This document shows positions 1-8,453 of a stretch of 64,000 nucleotides of DNA, piece by piece. Origin of the DNA: Pythium myriotylum (lineage: Eukaryota > Oomycota > Peronosporomycetes > Pythiales > Pythiaceae); assembly GCA_023091665.1 (NCBI GenBank), contig JALJCQ010000003.1, forward strand, positions 558,001-622,000. Direction: 5' to 3'. Position 1 is the stretch's first letter; every line of letters starts with the position of its first letter. The position numbers and the translations under genes were made by a program. The notes beneath the pieces are model-generated. The model was not told where the DNA came from. It searched no databases and worked only from the letters and a program-made list of their open reading frames with translations.

Positions 1-730
1 GGAAACACCTCCTAATATTGATGCTTCTTGTCTGTCGATGATATTATCGCTGGGACTTGGCTGTCGCGCGATGCAATCCGGCAAAAGCGTGCGGGAGCAA
101 ACGTAAAGCGGCGTGGTGGTTACTCAAGTTCTACAACATGTGTTCAAACTTGCTGCTTCGTGTCTTGCAAGTGAAGCGATTCCGCACTCTTATGTACGGC
201 GCACTTCAAGTTCCAACCTGTTATATTACGAGCCGCCATGATTACTGTAGAGTGATGGGTATATTCGACTTGTAGCCCTATCATCCGAGCTTTGATACTT
301 GACTATCCGTCAAGGAAACGATGGCATACCAACAATGCCTCAGCAGTTGTACTTGTCCCACACCGGCAAACAGCAAGTACGGCGGAGCTCAGCTTCGCAT
401 GCGGTGTCGATGCGTGCCGACTTCTGTGTTCCCGAGAATTTCTCACTCTGTTCACGCTCTTGACGAAGAGGACAGCATCTCAGTGAACATGCAGAAGAGC
501 CAGTCTCAGTGATGGACAATGTGGCCAACTGAGGAAGAAGGATGGTCATATTGAATGTACCCATCAAAACGTTTCCCAGGTAAGGCTATCCGTGAAATAG
601 GCTGAGATGGGGCACTTGCACGGCGACCCCCCCCCCCCCCTCCAGCATGACTATGCTATTCCGGGGGCTCTCGCCACGGCGACGTGGGTTCCAGCACACG
701 TTGTGGTGTATTCTCTAATCTTCATGGTTG
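1..730. other. left-edge intergenic sequence, no gene seen
   Basis: Only short open frames without ATG support or recognisable motifs occur here. The stretch holds a 14-base C run and ends in the promoter of the first esterase gene. I see no coding signal, RNA gene or clear repeat in the rest. Confidence 0.5.
627..640. repeat. poly-C homopolymer (14 bases)
   Basis: An uninterrupted run of 14 C about 90 bp upstream of the putative transcription start of the first carboxylesterase. Such runs are length-variable and error-prone in sequencing, so its exact length is uncertain. Confidence 0.9.
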
Positions 731-744
731 CCACTTTCAAAATC
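731..744 (+). promoter_or_regulatory. oomycete Inr-like core promoter of esterase 1
   Basis: The sequence CCACTTTCAAAATC resembles the oomycete initiator plus flanking promoter region (TCAYTYYNCAAWTT). It lies about 42-55 bp upstream of the ATG at 786, the usual distance. It supports the internal ATG as the true start and argues against longer non-ATG frames. Confidence 0.5.
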
Positions 745-785
745 GCATCTTGACAAGCACCTTCGCAAGATCCTCTCCGTCGATC

Positions 786-2381
786 ATGCAGTTCTCAATC
801 CTTCGAACCATCGCCGTTTCAGCAGTGACCATTTCGGCACCTGTCACAGCCCAGCAGATCCCACTACCTGACGGCGGCTCGATCACGGGAACACTCAAGA
901 CCAGCACGGCAGGAACGAAAATCCAGGTCTTCCGCGGTATCCCATACGCAGAGCCACCCATTGGCGAGCGTCGGTGGAAGGTCTCGACCGTCAAGCCGCT
1001 CGCTGGTGACATCAACGCCACGGGATACGGCAACGTGTGTCTCAGCGATGGTCAGGCGAATAACTCGGAGGACTGTCTGTTTCTGAACGTCTTCACACCT
1101 GCTGGAGTCACATCTATGTCCAACCTGCCTGTGATGGTCTGGATTCACGGTGGCTCGTTCACGGCTGGCTCTGGGAACCCGTATGATGGTACAAATCTTG
1201 TTGGCGCCTCCGGGAACAAGATCGTCTACGTGTCGATCAATTACCGCCTCTCGGTTTTCGGGTTCCTCGCTGGAGATGCTCTCAAGGCCGAAGGCAATGG
1301 CGTCAATTTCGGCATCCGCGACGCAGCGACGGCGTTTGAGTGGGTGAAGCAGAACATCGTCCACTTCGGAGGGAACCCGAAGGATGTTACGGCTTTTGGT
1401 GAAAGCGCCGGTGCCAAGTCAGTGACCGCGCTACTCTTATCTGGTGATGGGAATCAGCAGTTTTTCCAAAAGGCGATCGCTGAGAGCGGCAGCTACACGT
1501 CAGCTCACAACATGCCTAATAGTACTGTGCAAAACGCAGCCTTCGACCAGATAGCCACTCAAGTTGGCTGCAGCAGCGCCAACGACCTCGCTTCTCGGTT
1601 AAAATGCCTGCGCTCGGCCAACTCCAATTCGAGCTGGTCGGTCGGAGGGTCTCTTTCTCCCTGGCAACCGGTGGTGGACAGGGTGTTTCTACTTGATTCG
1701 CCCATCCATCGCGTGCTTGATGGTAAGATGAGCCCCGTACCAACCATCTTTGGTTCCAATACGAACGAAGGCTTCAGCTTTGTGCCGGCCATCACATCGG
1801 ACGACGCGCTCGACTCGTACTTGAAGAACGAGTTCCCTTTATTGAATGACGACGATGTGGAACAGATTGTCAAGCTGTACCCAGCCGCGAGCTTCCCGTC
1901 CCCGCGGCATCGTGCCGCAGAGATCTACGGTGACTACAATTATGTATGCCCGAGCGAGCTTGCATCGCTTGTGCAGGCACAGGATGGCCGCAAGACCTTC
2001 CGCTACCGCTTCAATGAGACATCTTCTCAAGAGTTCGGGATTCCGCTCGTACTTCACACGGCCGAGCTGGAGTATGTCTTTGGCAATGCATCCGCATTCC
2101 CTGAAGGCGCGTCTGCAAGTAGCCTCATAGAGGACTTCCAACGATACTGGACCAACTTTGCCCTCTCAGGCTCGCCGAACGGCATTTCCACAGACGGGTG
2201 GAACCCGATTAAAGGGTTTGTGCACTGGCCACAGTACAATGGGACCACGCGGGAGCAGATTATGCTGCAGTCTAGAGAGATCGTACTCGAGCAAACCGGC
2301 ACGTACATGCCGCTTCATACCGAGCGCTGTCTGTTCTGGTACGAAGTTGAGCAGCGCCTCGCCCCTGAGCTCTCTGAGTAG
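786..2381 (+). CDS. secreted type-B carboxylesterase/lipase (copy 1)
   Basis: Carboxylesterase family B (COesterase, alpha/beta hydrolase), 531 residues, the usual family size. Residues 1-22 form a signal peptide (hydrophobic core, cut near Ala-Gln-Gln), so it should act outside the cell or in the secretory path on carboxylic esters. Visible landmarks are the family signature EDCLFLNVF near 95-103, the oxyanion-hole HGG at 121-123, the nucleophile motif GESAG with Ser207, the acid Glu328 in TNEGF, and the catalytic His424 in the VLHTAELEY stretch. All three catalytic residues are present, so it is probably active; its substrate cannot be told. The ATG at 786 was chosen because it opens the signal peptide and follows an Inr-like element. 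The frame is open upstream only through a GTG. It is intronless. A paralogue follows in the same orientation at 3301-4950, and the two share an identical 666-bp tract. Confidence 0.9.
   Translation: MQFSILRTIAVSAVTISAPVTAQQIPLPDGGSITGTLKTSTAGTKIQVFRGIPYAEPPIGERRWKVSTVKPLAGDINATGYGNVCLSDGQANNSEDCLFLNVFTPAGVTSMSNLPVMVWIHGGSFTAGSGNPYDGTNLVGASGNKIVYVSINYRLSVFGFLAGDALKAEGNGVNFGIRDAATAFEWVKQNIVHFGGNPKDVTAFGESAGAKSVTALLLSGDGNQQFFQKAIAESGSYTSAHNMPNSTVQNAAFDQIATQVGCSSANDLASRLKCLRSANSNSSWSVGGSLSPWQPVVDRVFLLDSPIHRVLDGKMSPVPTIFGSNTNEGFSFVPAITSDDALDSYLKNEFPLLNDDDVEQIVKLYPAASFPSPRHRAAEIYGDYNYVCPSELASLVQAQDGRKTFRYRFNETSSQEFGIPLVLHTAELEYVFGNASAFPEGASASSLIEDFQRYWTNFALSGSPNGISTDGWNPIKGFVHWPQYNGTTREQIMLQSREIVLEQTGTYMPLHTERCLFWYEVEQRLAPELSE
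872..1537. repeat. 666-bp tract identical to 3381-4046 (copy in esterase 1)
   Basis: Read line against line, this segment of esterase 1 matches 3381-4046 in esterase 2 at every base. The flanks diverge abruptly (first mismatches at 871 and 1538), and downstream the proteins differ at many positions. It covers the oxyanion hole and nucleophile but not the Glu and His of the triad. Inference: a recent gene-conversion tract. Confidence 0.9.
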
Positions 2382-3300
2382 TTCTGTCTTACCCGAGCAT
2401 GGTGGAAGGCTCTGTGGTCTACGCCGATGAAACTTTGTGACCCAATTGCTGTCTTCAAACTTTTCATCTCGTTGCTATCTAAAGTGGATTATGCCACTGG
2501 TCGATGTGATCACATGAAGTCCGGGAGGTACTTCTTTTGTTGTCAATGACGAGTGGCTAGATATGCTTACTCGTAGTAAGTAGCCACCTATTCCTGCCAC
2601 AACAAATACCCACGGTTTGACTCCTTCACACTAGTGTCTTCACAGACGATGGAGGCAAGGCGTGAAACTCATATTGCATTATTCCAGCATTTGAAGATCA
2701 GTACATACCGGATCCCCAATGCTGATCGCCATGATTTGATCCTCAAGATCCGTAACACTTCCCATGAGACAATCGACATATCACGAGAGTTGGTTGTCGG
2801 CGTGCAACAATATCTTCAACTTATGCAAGCGCTTTTTGTGGCTTGACGCTGCCGTCCAACCATACAGTTATATCAGGTTCGTTGGCTGACTGAACACCGT
2901 CCGTCAATGTGTAAAATTGAAGTATGCAATCCCGCGATGATCCGCGTTCAGATGAGTTGCTATCCGTCTCCGCTCCGTTTTAACACCCCTCGGGCGTTCG
3001 TCTTGTTGTTTGAGGAACCACAAGCGTCGTGAAGGATCACGAGCGAATGGATAGTATCGAAGCCAGCGATAAGATTGATCACTCTCAACAAGCGATCCCT
3101 GTAAGCACACGACCGGTGCATGACAATCATCAGCTGGTCGCTGTAGTGGACGGAGTGCTGTGTTCGGAATTGCAATGATTTGCTTTCGCCCGTGATACTC
3201 CTTCGAGGCAGAGTTGGCCCTACTCAAATCTCGAACATCGTCAATATTTCTTCTGCCTTCGACCAAGTACATCCCCAATAAGCATCCTTCCCTCATCACT
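2382..3300. other. intergenic region between the two esterases
   Basis: About 0.9 kb separates the tandem esterases. The longest open frames are short, lack support and mostly shadow neighbouring genes. No convincing Inr element was recognised for esterase 2. A CT-rich stretch precedes its ATG. Confidence 0.5.
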
Positions 3301-4950
3301 ATGTACCGCGTATTACGAAGCCTCGTCATCACGATGTTGGCGACGTTGTCCGCGGGAGCCCAACGCATCAAACTTCCCGGCGGCGGCTCGATCACGGGAA
3401 CACTCAAGACCAGCACGGCAGGAACGAAAATCCAGGTCTTCCGCGGTATCCCATACGCAGAGCCACCCATTGGCGAGCGTCGGTGGAAGGTCTCGACCGT
3501 CAAGCCGCTCGCTGGTGACATCAACGCCACGGGATACGGCAACGTGTGTCTCAGCGATGGTCAGGCGAATAACTCGGAGGACTGTCTGTTTCTGAACGTC
3601 TTCACACCTGCTGGAGTCACATCTATGTCCAACCTGCCTGTGATGGTCTGGATTCACGGTGGCTCGTTCACGGCTGGCTCTGGGAACCCGTATGATGGTA
3701 CAAATCTTGTTGGCGCCTCCGGGAACAAGATCGTCTACGTGTCGATCAATTACCGCCTCTCGGTTTTCGGGTTCCTCGCTGGAGATGCTCTCAAGGCCGA
3801 AGGCAATGGCGTCAATTTCGGCATCCGCGACGCAGCGACGGCGTTTGAGTGGGTGAAGCAGAACATCGTCCACTTCGGAGGGAACCCGAAGGATGTTACG
3901 GCTTTTGGTGAAAGCGCCGGTGCCAAGTCAGTGACCGCGCTACTCTTATCTGGTGATGGGAATCAGCAGTTTTTCCAAAAGGCGATCGCTGAGAGCGGCA
4001 GCTACACGTCAGCTCACAACATGCCTAATAGTACTGTGCAAAACGCGGCTTTCGATCGTGTCGTTGCAAAAGTCGGGTGCAACAAAGCTAGCGACGCCGC
4101 CGCACGAGTAAAGTGCCTGCGCGCTGCTAGTACCCGCGCGATCTGGTCTGCCGGTGGCCACCTCGCTGGTTGGAAGCCTGTGGTGGACAAGGTATTTCTA
4201 CGTGACTCGCCCATCCGTCGAGTCCTGAGCGGCAAGATGAGCTCTGTACCCACGCTTTTCGGAACCTGCACGAACGAGGGCTTCGGCTTTGTGCCGGCCA
4301 TCACATCAGAAAGCCAACTCCTGGGGTTCTTGAAGCACAAATTCCCACTACTGACTCACAAGGACATCGACCGTATTGTCAAGTTATACCCAGCCACGAG
4401 CTTCTCGACCCCGCGGCTTCGTGCTGCCGAGATCTTCGGTGACTACAACTACGTGTGTCCGAGCGAGCTATCATCACTCACGCAGGCCAAGAATGGCCGC
4501 AAGACCTTCCGCTATCGCTTCAATGAGGCCTCGTCCGGGCGGCACGGCACACACTTGGTACTCCACGGAGCCGAGCTGAAGTACATCTTCAACACAAAGT
4601 CACAGCTTCCGCATGATGCAGCGACGCGTGCTCTTGTCAAGAGCATTCAACGCTACTGGACCAACTTCGCGCGCACAGGATCGCCGAATGGCGCCAATCC
4701 AGCCAAATCGACCGAGAAACTTGCCATATGGCCTCAGTATAGCTCAAACGCGCGGGAGCAGATCCTACTTCAGTCCAGTGAGATTAACCTCGAGCAAACC
4801 GGTGCATATATGCCGCGTCATGCCGACCGCTGCGAGTTCTGGTACGAATCGAGCAGCGCCTCGCTAACGGGCTTGCCGCGTAAGAGTTTCCTCATCATCG
4901 ATTCGAAAGAGCTGACAAAGAGGCCAACACATATTGAAGAGCTCAACTGA
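3301..4950 (+). CDS. secreted type-B carboxylesterase/lipase (copy 2)
   Basis: A paralogue of the gene at 786-2381, 549 residues. The ATG at 3301 opens a signal peptide (residues 1 to about 20, ending in SAGAQ); the longer frame starts only at a TTG. The triad is complete: Ser205 in GESAG, Glu326 in TNEGF and His422 in LVLHGAELKY, with HGG for the oxyanion hole. The C-terminus carries about 30 residues more than copy 1, rich in Lys, Arg and Ser. The first third of the mature protein is identical to copy 1 while the remainder differs at many positions. The two enzymes therefore share the nucleophile region but probably differ in the acyl/alcohol pocket contributed by the C-terminal half. It is intronless and convergent with the SANT-like gene downstream (143-bp gap). 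Confidence 0.9.
   Translation: MYRVLRSLVITMLATLSAGAQRIKLPGGGSITGTLKTSTAGTKIQVFRGIPYAEPPIGERRWKVSTVKPLAGDINATGYGNVCLSDGQANNSEDCLFLNVFTPAGVTSMSNLPVMVWIHGGSFTAGSGNPYDGTNLVGASGNKIVYVSINYRLSVFGFLAGDALKAEGNGVNFGIRDAATAFEWVKQNIVHFGGNPKDVTAFGESAGAKSVTALLLSGDGNQQFFQKAIAESGSYTSAHNMPNSTVQNAAFDRVVAKVGCNKASDAAARVKCLRAASTRAIWSAGGHLAGWKPVVDKVFLRDSPIRRVLSGKMSSVPTLFGTCTNEGFGFVPAITSESQLLGFLKHKFPLLTHKDIDRIVKLYPATSFSTPRLRAAEIFGDYNYVCPSELSSLTQAKNGRKTFRYRFNEASSGRHGTHLVLHGAELKYIFNTKSQLPHDAATRALVKSIQRYWTNFARTGSPNGANPAKSTEKLAIWPQYSSNAREQILLQSSEINLEQTGAYMPRHADRCEFWYESSSASLTGLPRKSFLIIDSKELTKRPTHIEELN
3381..4046. repeat. 666-bp tract identical to 872-1537 (copy in esterase 2)
   Basis: The second copy of the identical tract, offset by exactly 2,509 bp. 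Mismatches begin at 3380 and 4047. No indel is present, so the reading frame is kept across both edges. Confidence 0.9.
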
Positions 4951-5092
4951 AACGTTAGGATGTGTGGACGATAGGTCCCGGTCGGTTTAGTTTTCAAAAC
5001 AGCGGTGCTGCTCACAAATTGTCACGCATGTATGAAAGGAAGTCAGAGCGCGAATACTTCCAAGATTTATCTGCCTGACGTAGAAACCTATC

Positions 5093-5767
5093 CTACTGCT
5101 TCGCTAGGTCTCTAACCAACTCGACCATCATTTTGAACTGTTCGTGCTGGATGCGCATCTGCTCTTTTTGAAGATCGAGCTGCTTTCGCCATAGCGCGAG
5201 CTTTTCCGCCTTCATTGCCGCTTCTTCTTCTCGCGAGGCCTTGTTCACTGCACTAGTTTCTTTCATATCCTCCAAAATATCCAATACAATCTTTTGCTTT
5301 TTAGTTCCCTCGCTGTCGCTGTGGCTGTCTGAGGGCGGCGGTGCCTGTTGGAGTCGATCTCGAGCCTCATCAACGACAACTTGATCTGCAGTCTCAAGTC
5401 GTCGTTTGGCGGCTTTTTGGGCCTCACGGGCCGCTTCTGCTGACTGAGCGGCGTGGGCGCTCATCTTTTCGATGATGCCCTCGAGGAGTTGCATCTTCTC
5501 TTCGATCTCTGCCGTGGAAGCACCTTTTGCAAGCGCCGCACGGTTCCCGTCCTTGTAGTGTTTTACCAAAAGAATAAACCTGGAGCGACAAGAACGGGCG
5601 TCCCGCGAGACGTGGAACGCAGGAACGGTCTCGAGCGTTTTCGAGATCCGCTCCCACGTGTCCATGATCTTGCTCTGGGCCCATGGCTCCAAGGCGTTCG
5701 CCTGCACCAAGAGCAAGATGTCATCGCGCGCCGACAAGTGCTTCTTTCTTTTCGATTCCTCGTTCAT
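5093..5767 (-). CDS. Myb/SANT-like domain protein with C-terminal coiled coil
   Basis: 224 residues from the ATG at 5767 (a longer frame starts only at GTG). Residues ~12-72 resemble a Myb/SANT-like DNA-binding domain: an acidic helix, Trp29 and Trp39 in the helix spacing of the family, then a basic helix with RSCRSRFILLVKHY. Residues 85-130 are an Ala/Glu/Lys-rich helix, 140-160 a disordered Pro/Ser linker with KKQK, and 175-220 a charged coiled coil. This SANT-plus-coiled-coil layout is common in oomycete genomes, where many copies are suspected to come from transposable elements or act as transcription regulators. No transposase lies beside it, so either role is possible. It converges with esterase 2. 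Confidence 0.7.
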   Translation of the reverse strand: MNEESKRKKHLSARDDILLLVQANALEPWAQSKIMDTWERISKTLETVPAFHVSRDARSCRSRFILLVKHYKDGNRAALAKGASTAEIEEKMQLLEGIIEKMSAHAAQSAEAAREAQKAAKRRLETADQVVVDEARDRLQQAPPPSDSHSDSEGTKKQKIVLDILEDMKETSAVNKASREEEAAMKAEKLALWRKQLDLQKEQMRIQHEQFKMMVELVRDLAKQ

Positions 5768-5787
5768 CGTTTGAGGTATGGCCACGC

Positions 5788-5802
5788 GTAAACTAAATGA
5801 GA
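5788..5802 (-). promoter_or_regulatory. possible Inr element of the SANT-like gene
   Basis: On the minus strand TCTCATTTAGTTTAC fits the initiator part (TCATTT) of the oomycete core promoter about 20-35 bp before the ATG at 5767. The CAATTT-like flank is weak. Confidence 0.35.
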
Positions 5803-6231
5803 GCTTTCGTGCGCGCTTGAGCCAAAATTACTCAACGACCGTTCCCGTTTAGTTCCCCACTTTTGGATACACCGTCATACAAGAGGGGTATGAAAAGAAA
5901 CTCAATGGCGTTGCGGAAGTTCTCTAATATCTCATCACAAATCACTAAATCATGTCACTCATGCATCTCCCTCGATTGCTGCACCGGTCATCCTCACGCT
6001 TGCGCTGGACGCTCTCTCTATCAATGGAGACTGAGGAGAGCAAGGCAGTTCACGAGTGTGCACGCTCGTGAACATTTTAATGTTCACGAGCGCATCTTGA
6101 ACTTAAATGTTCAAGATGTGAACAGATCAGGAGAGAGGATAGGAGCTAAAATCAACACTCGGTGACAGCGAGCCCTCATTTATTTTGTCAATCAGTCGCA
6201 CGGAAATGCCCTCGAGCTACTTCTCGAAACG
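5803..6231. other. intergenic region with a hairpin cluster
   Basis: Lies upstream of the SANT-like gene and downstream of the first Grx2-like gene. It contains the inverted-repeat cluster at 6048-6118. It also holds a stretch at 5933-5997 (CATCACAAAT, then a segment with GATTGCTGCACC) that recurs in imperfect form at 7075-7147, downstream of the second Grx2-like gene. No gene is supported. Confidence 0.55.
6048..6118. repeat. cluster of adjacent inverted repeats (hairpins)
   Basis: Three hairpin-forming units are packed into 71 bp. Arms of 9 bp (GTTCACGAG...CTCGTGAAC) span 6048-6073. Perfect 14-bp arms (CGCTCGTGAACATT) with a 2-base centre span 6063-6092. Perfect 10-bp arms (CATCTTGAAC) with a 6-base loop span 6093-6118. 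The first two share an arm, so they are mutually exclusive folds. They lie 114 bp past the stop codon of the Grx2-like gene, so they may be in its 3' UTR. They could also be a mobile-element remnant. Confidence 0.85.
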
Positions 6232-6897
6232 TTACTGAGCCATGTTGTCCAAGAGCGGGATATCGGCTGACACAGCGAAGTTCTCTACGAAGGCGCGAAG
6301 TTTGGTTGGCCACTTAATACCCTTCACGAGGGTAAGTCCGCGAATCGACGAGAAGACCGTAAGGTCGTCGTAGCTCCGACCACCTTCATTAACGAAGTGG
6401 TCTGACCAGAGTAGACCGTCGAGTTCCGCGAGAAGCTGGTTGGCTTTGACTATCAACTCTGGCGACTTTGCCTCCATATCTTCAAACGAGCCGAACAGCC
6501 GTTGCTTTTTTTCAAGAAAATAGTCGCGCGATTGTTTTCGAGCGAACTCTGGGAACGGTGATTTGATCGCTCGAGGGAAAAACAATGGCACGTACACAGC
6601 TCGCATCGCTCCTTGCCACATTTCCATGTCCGATCGTGTAGTTGTCGGCTGGAGAATCGTTGGCCCACCCATGTTTGCGTCGACATACTTGACGATGTCC
6701 TCACTCTCTGCAAACGCTTCACCCGATGGAAGTTGGAGGATTGGAGTTTGCTTCTTGTCGACGAGTTGGATGGGTGCGGTAACATCATGGTAGGCGAGAA
6801 AGACCAGCTCGTAGTCGATTTTCTTGAGCCCGAAGATCGCTCGAGCCCGCAATCCGAACGGACTCGTATCGTAGAGGAACAACTTCGGCAGTGACAT
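6232..6897 (-). CDS. glutaredoxin-2/GST-like protein lacking active-site cysteines
   Basis: 221 residues from the ATG at 6897 (upstream in-frame starts are not ATG). It has the thioredoxin fold plus all-helical GST C-terminal domain typical of E. coli Grx2 (GrxB, ~215 residues). The cis-Pro loop KQTPILQL, the glutathione-contact stretch AESEDIVKYVD and the family C-terminus (RGLTLVKGIKWP...LLDNMAQ) are kept. Where its three paralogues in this window read C-P-F-C, this protein reads S12-P-F-G15, so both redox cysteines are gone. It cannot do dithiol glutaredoxin chemistry. It may bind glutathione only, act as a GST-like or structural protein, or be decaying. The frame is otherwise intact. It is the outermost member of a head-to-tail array of three minus-strand genes. 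Confidence 0.85.
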   Translation of the reverse strand: MSLPKLFLYDTSPFGLRARAIFGLKKIDYELVFLAYHDVTAPIQLVDKKQTPILQLPSGEAFAESEDIVKYVDANMGGPTILQPTTTRSDMEMWQGAMRAVYVPLFFPRAIKSPFPEFARKQSRDYFLEKKQRLFGSFEDMEAKSPELIVKANQLLAELDGLLWSDHFVNEGGRSYDDLTVFSSIRGLTLVKGIKWPTKLRAFVENFAVSADIPLLDNMAQ

Positions 6898-7538
6898 GTC
6901 TTTGGTGGATCGCCAGTTTGGGAGTGAATGGAGCCCAAGTCGCGGCCACTTCAAGGAGGACGGAGTATGGTGCAGTCAGATTACTGATCGAGTTGATTGG
7001 ATTGCACGAGACGATCGAGAGATTACGGTAACATCAATCTGTGCAACGTCAAGATTTGTTTACGTGTAACATCCCATCACAAATATTGTACCTCGAAGTA
7101 TCATGCCACTCAAACATCCCCCTGGATTGCTGCACCAGCTACCTCACGGTGAGCGGCATCCTGGGCTCCCTTGGTGGCACCCTCGACTCACTGTTGTAGT
7201 TGTCTAACTGCGGCATCCGCAAATACGTGATCTCGAAGCTGCGAGTGGATCCGGCGGCATGCAGCAGATACAGCATGAGAATTCCTTCGTAGTACCGGTA
7301 TAACATTAAGCAAGATTGAACTGGGAAGAGTAAGAAAATGGAAGGCTTTCTCTGAGCCATGCTGGCAGAAGCACTCTCGAATTGGTGACAGCGTGGATCT
7401 ATGATCAACCCACACCTGCTAACGGGATGACAAACTCTAGCAAGCCAAGACTGAGAGCGGTATGGAACATCGCAGAACGTCACCATTTTCCAAGAGATAA
7501 AATTGGCCCAACTCTCTATGCGCTTAAGCAAGCCACGC
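6898..7538. other. intergenic region in the Grx2-like array
   Basis: Contains the promoter of the first Grx2-like gene (a weak Inr-like CCATTCACTCCCAAACTGG on the minus strand at about 6914-6932) and the 3' flank of the second. The stretch 7075-7147 is an imperfect copy of 5933-5997. No gene is supported. Confidence 0.5.
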
Positions 7539-8219
7539 TTACTGAGCCATGGCGTCCAGAAGTGGGATGTCCGCGACCTCCGAGTAGTAGTCTACGTACG
7601 AGCGGAGTTTGGCTGGCCACTTCAGGCCCTTGACAAGCGTGAGACCGCGCAGTGTCGAGAAGACGACAATGTCGTCGTAGGTGAGACCTCCTTCGTTCAC
7701 AAGGCGGTCTGAGAAGAGTAAGCCCTCGAGCTCCACGAGGTGCTGGTTCGCCTTCTCGAGCAGCTCGGGCGTCTTGGCAAGCAAGTCTTCGAACGAACCG
7801 AATCTCTCCTGCTTGGTCAACAAGTAGTCGCGCGACTTCTTCTGCGCGAGCTCAGCGAACGGCGTCTTGGCCATGCGCGGGAACTGGAGCCCCATGAAGT
7901 CCATCATGGCCTTCTTCTGCCACGCCGCGAAGTCCTCGCGGTTGGGCGAAGGCTTGAGGACTGGCTCGCCGCCCCAGTTCTCGTCGACGTACTTGACAAT
8001 GTCGGCGCTCTCAGGGAACGCCTTGCCGTCCACGAGCTGCAAGATTGGCGTCTGCTTGGCACCGACAAGCTTGACAGGCGTGCCAGCGTCGTGGTAGGCG
8101 ACGAAGACGAGCTCGTGGTCGACGTTCTTGACGCCGAAGATCCAGCGCGCGCGCACGCAGAACGGGCAGTTGTCGTAGATGTAGAGCTTGGGCAGCGGCG
8201 CAGCGACGGCGGTGGCCAT
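7539..8219 (-). CDS. glutaredoxin-2/GST-like protein, CPFC active site (array copy 2)
   Basis: 226 residues from the ATG at 8219. The N-terminal thioredoxin fold carries the dithiol motif Cys18-Pro-Phe-Cys21 after KLYIYDN. The cis-Pro loop KQTPILQL and the SADIVKYVDEN glutathione-binding stretch follow, then a helical C-terminal domain ending RGLTLVKGLKWP...LLDAMAQ, as in bacterial Grx2. Expected role: glutathione-dependent reduction of protein disulfides or mixed disulfides. No targeting sequence is obvious in the short Ala-rich N-terminus. A 43-base pyrimidine tract in the transcript sense lies directly before the ATG, and a very good core promoter sits 69-85 bp upstream. Confidence 0.92.
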   Translation of the reverse strand: MATAVAAPLPKLYIYDNCPFCVRARWIFGVKNVDHELVFVAYHDAGTPVKLVGAKQTPILQLVDGKAFPESADIVKYVDENWGGEPVLKPSPNREDFAAWQKKAMMDFMGLQFPRMAKTPFAELAQKKSRDYLLTKQERFGSFEDLLAKTPELLEKANQHLVELEGLLFSDRLVNEGGLTYDDIVVFSTLRGLTLVKGLKWPAKLRSYVDYYSEVADIPLLDAMAQ

Positions 8220-8222
8220 GGT

Positions 8223-8265
8223 GGGGAGGGAGGAGAGAGGAGGAGAGAGGAGGAGAGAGGAGGGG
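8223..8265. repeat. 43-base purine tract with 10-bp period
   Basis: An uninterrupted purine run on the plus strand built from GGAGGAGAGA-type units repeated about three times. In the minus-strand transcript it is a CT-rich 5' UTR immediately before the Grx2-like start codon. Confidence 0.85.
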
Positions 8266-8287
8266 CGACGACGCGAGAGGTGCAAGG

Positions 8288-8304
8288 CCAATTGGCGAAT
8301 GAGC
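8288..8304 (-). promoter_or_regulatory. oomycete Inr/FPR core promoter of Grx2-like copy 2
   Basis: On the minus strand the sequence is GCTCATTCGCCAATTGG, a near-perfect match to the classical oomycete start-site consensus GCTCATTYYNCAWTTT. It lies 69-85 bp upstream of the ATG at 8219. This is one of the strongest sequence clues to the organism. Confidence 0.75.
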
Positions 8305-8453
8305 CAAGGTGAAGCAAGTGAGCTCTTCGAATCGAATGATCAGGACCATCACTCTGCACGCAAAAGTGGATTACGAAATCAGCAAGTGGGCTCGAGGAAA
8401 CTAAGCTAATCTACAGGAATATGCCTAGCTTCGAGGGTTGGAGGTCTCCTTCC

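Noticed and set aside
2634..2846. 70-codon frame between the esterases
   Set aside because: Short, begins at a non-ATG codon, no recognisable features; treated as chance.
5093..6231. Complete DNA transposon around the SANT-like gene
   Set aside because: No transposase, no terminal inverted repeats bracketing the gene and no target-site duplication could be found. The hairpin cluster alone is not enough.
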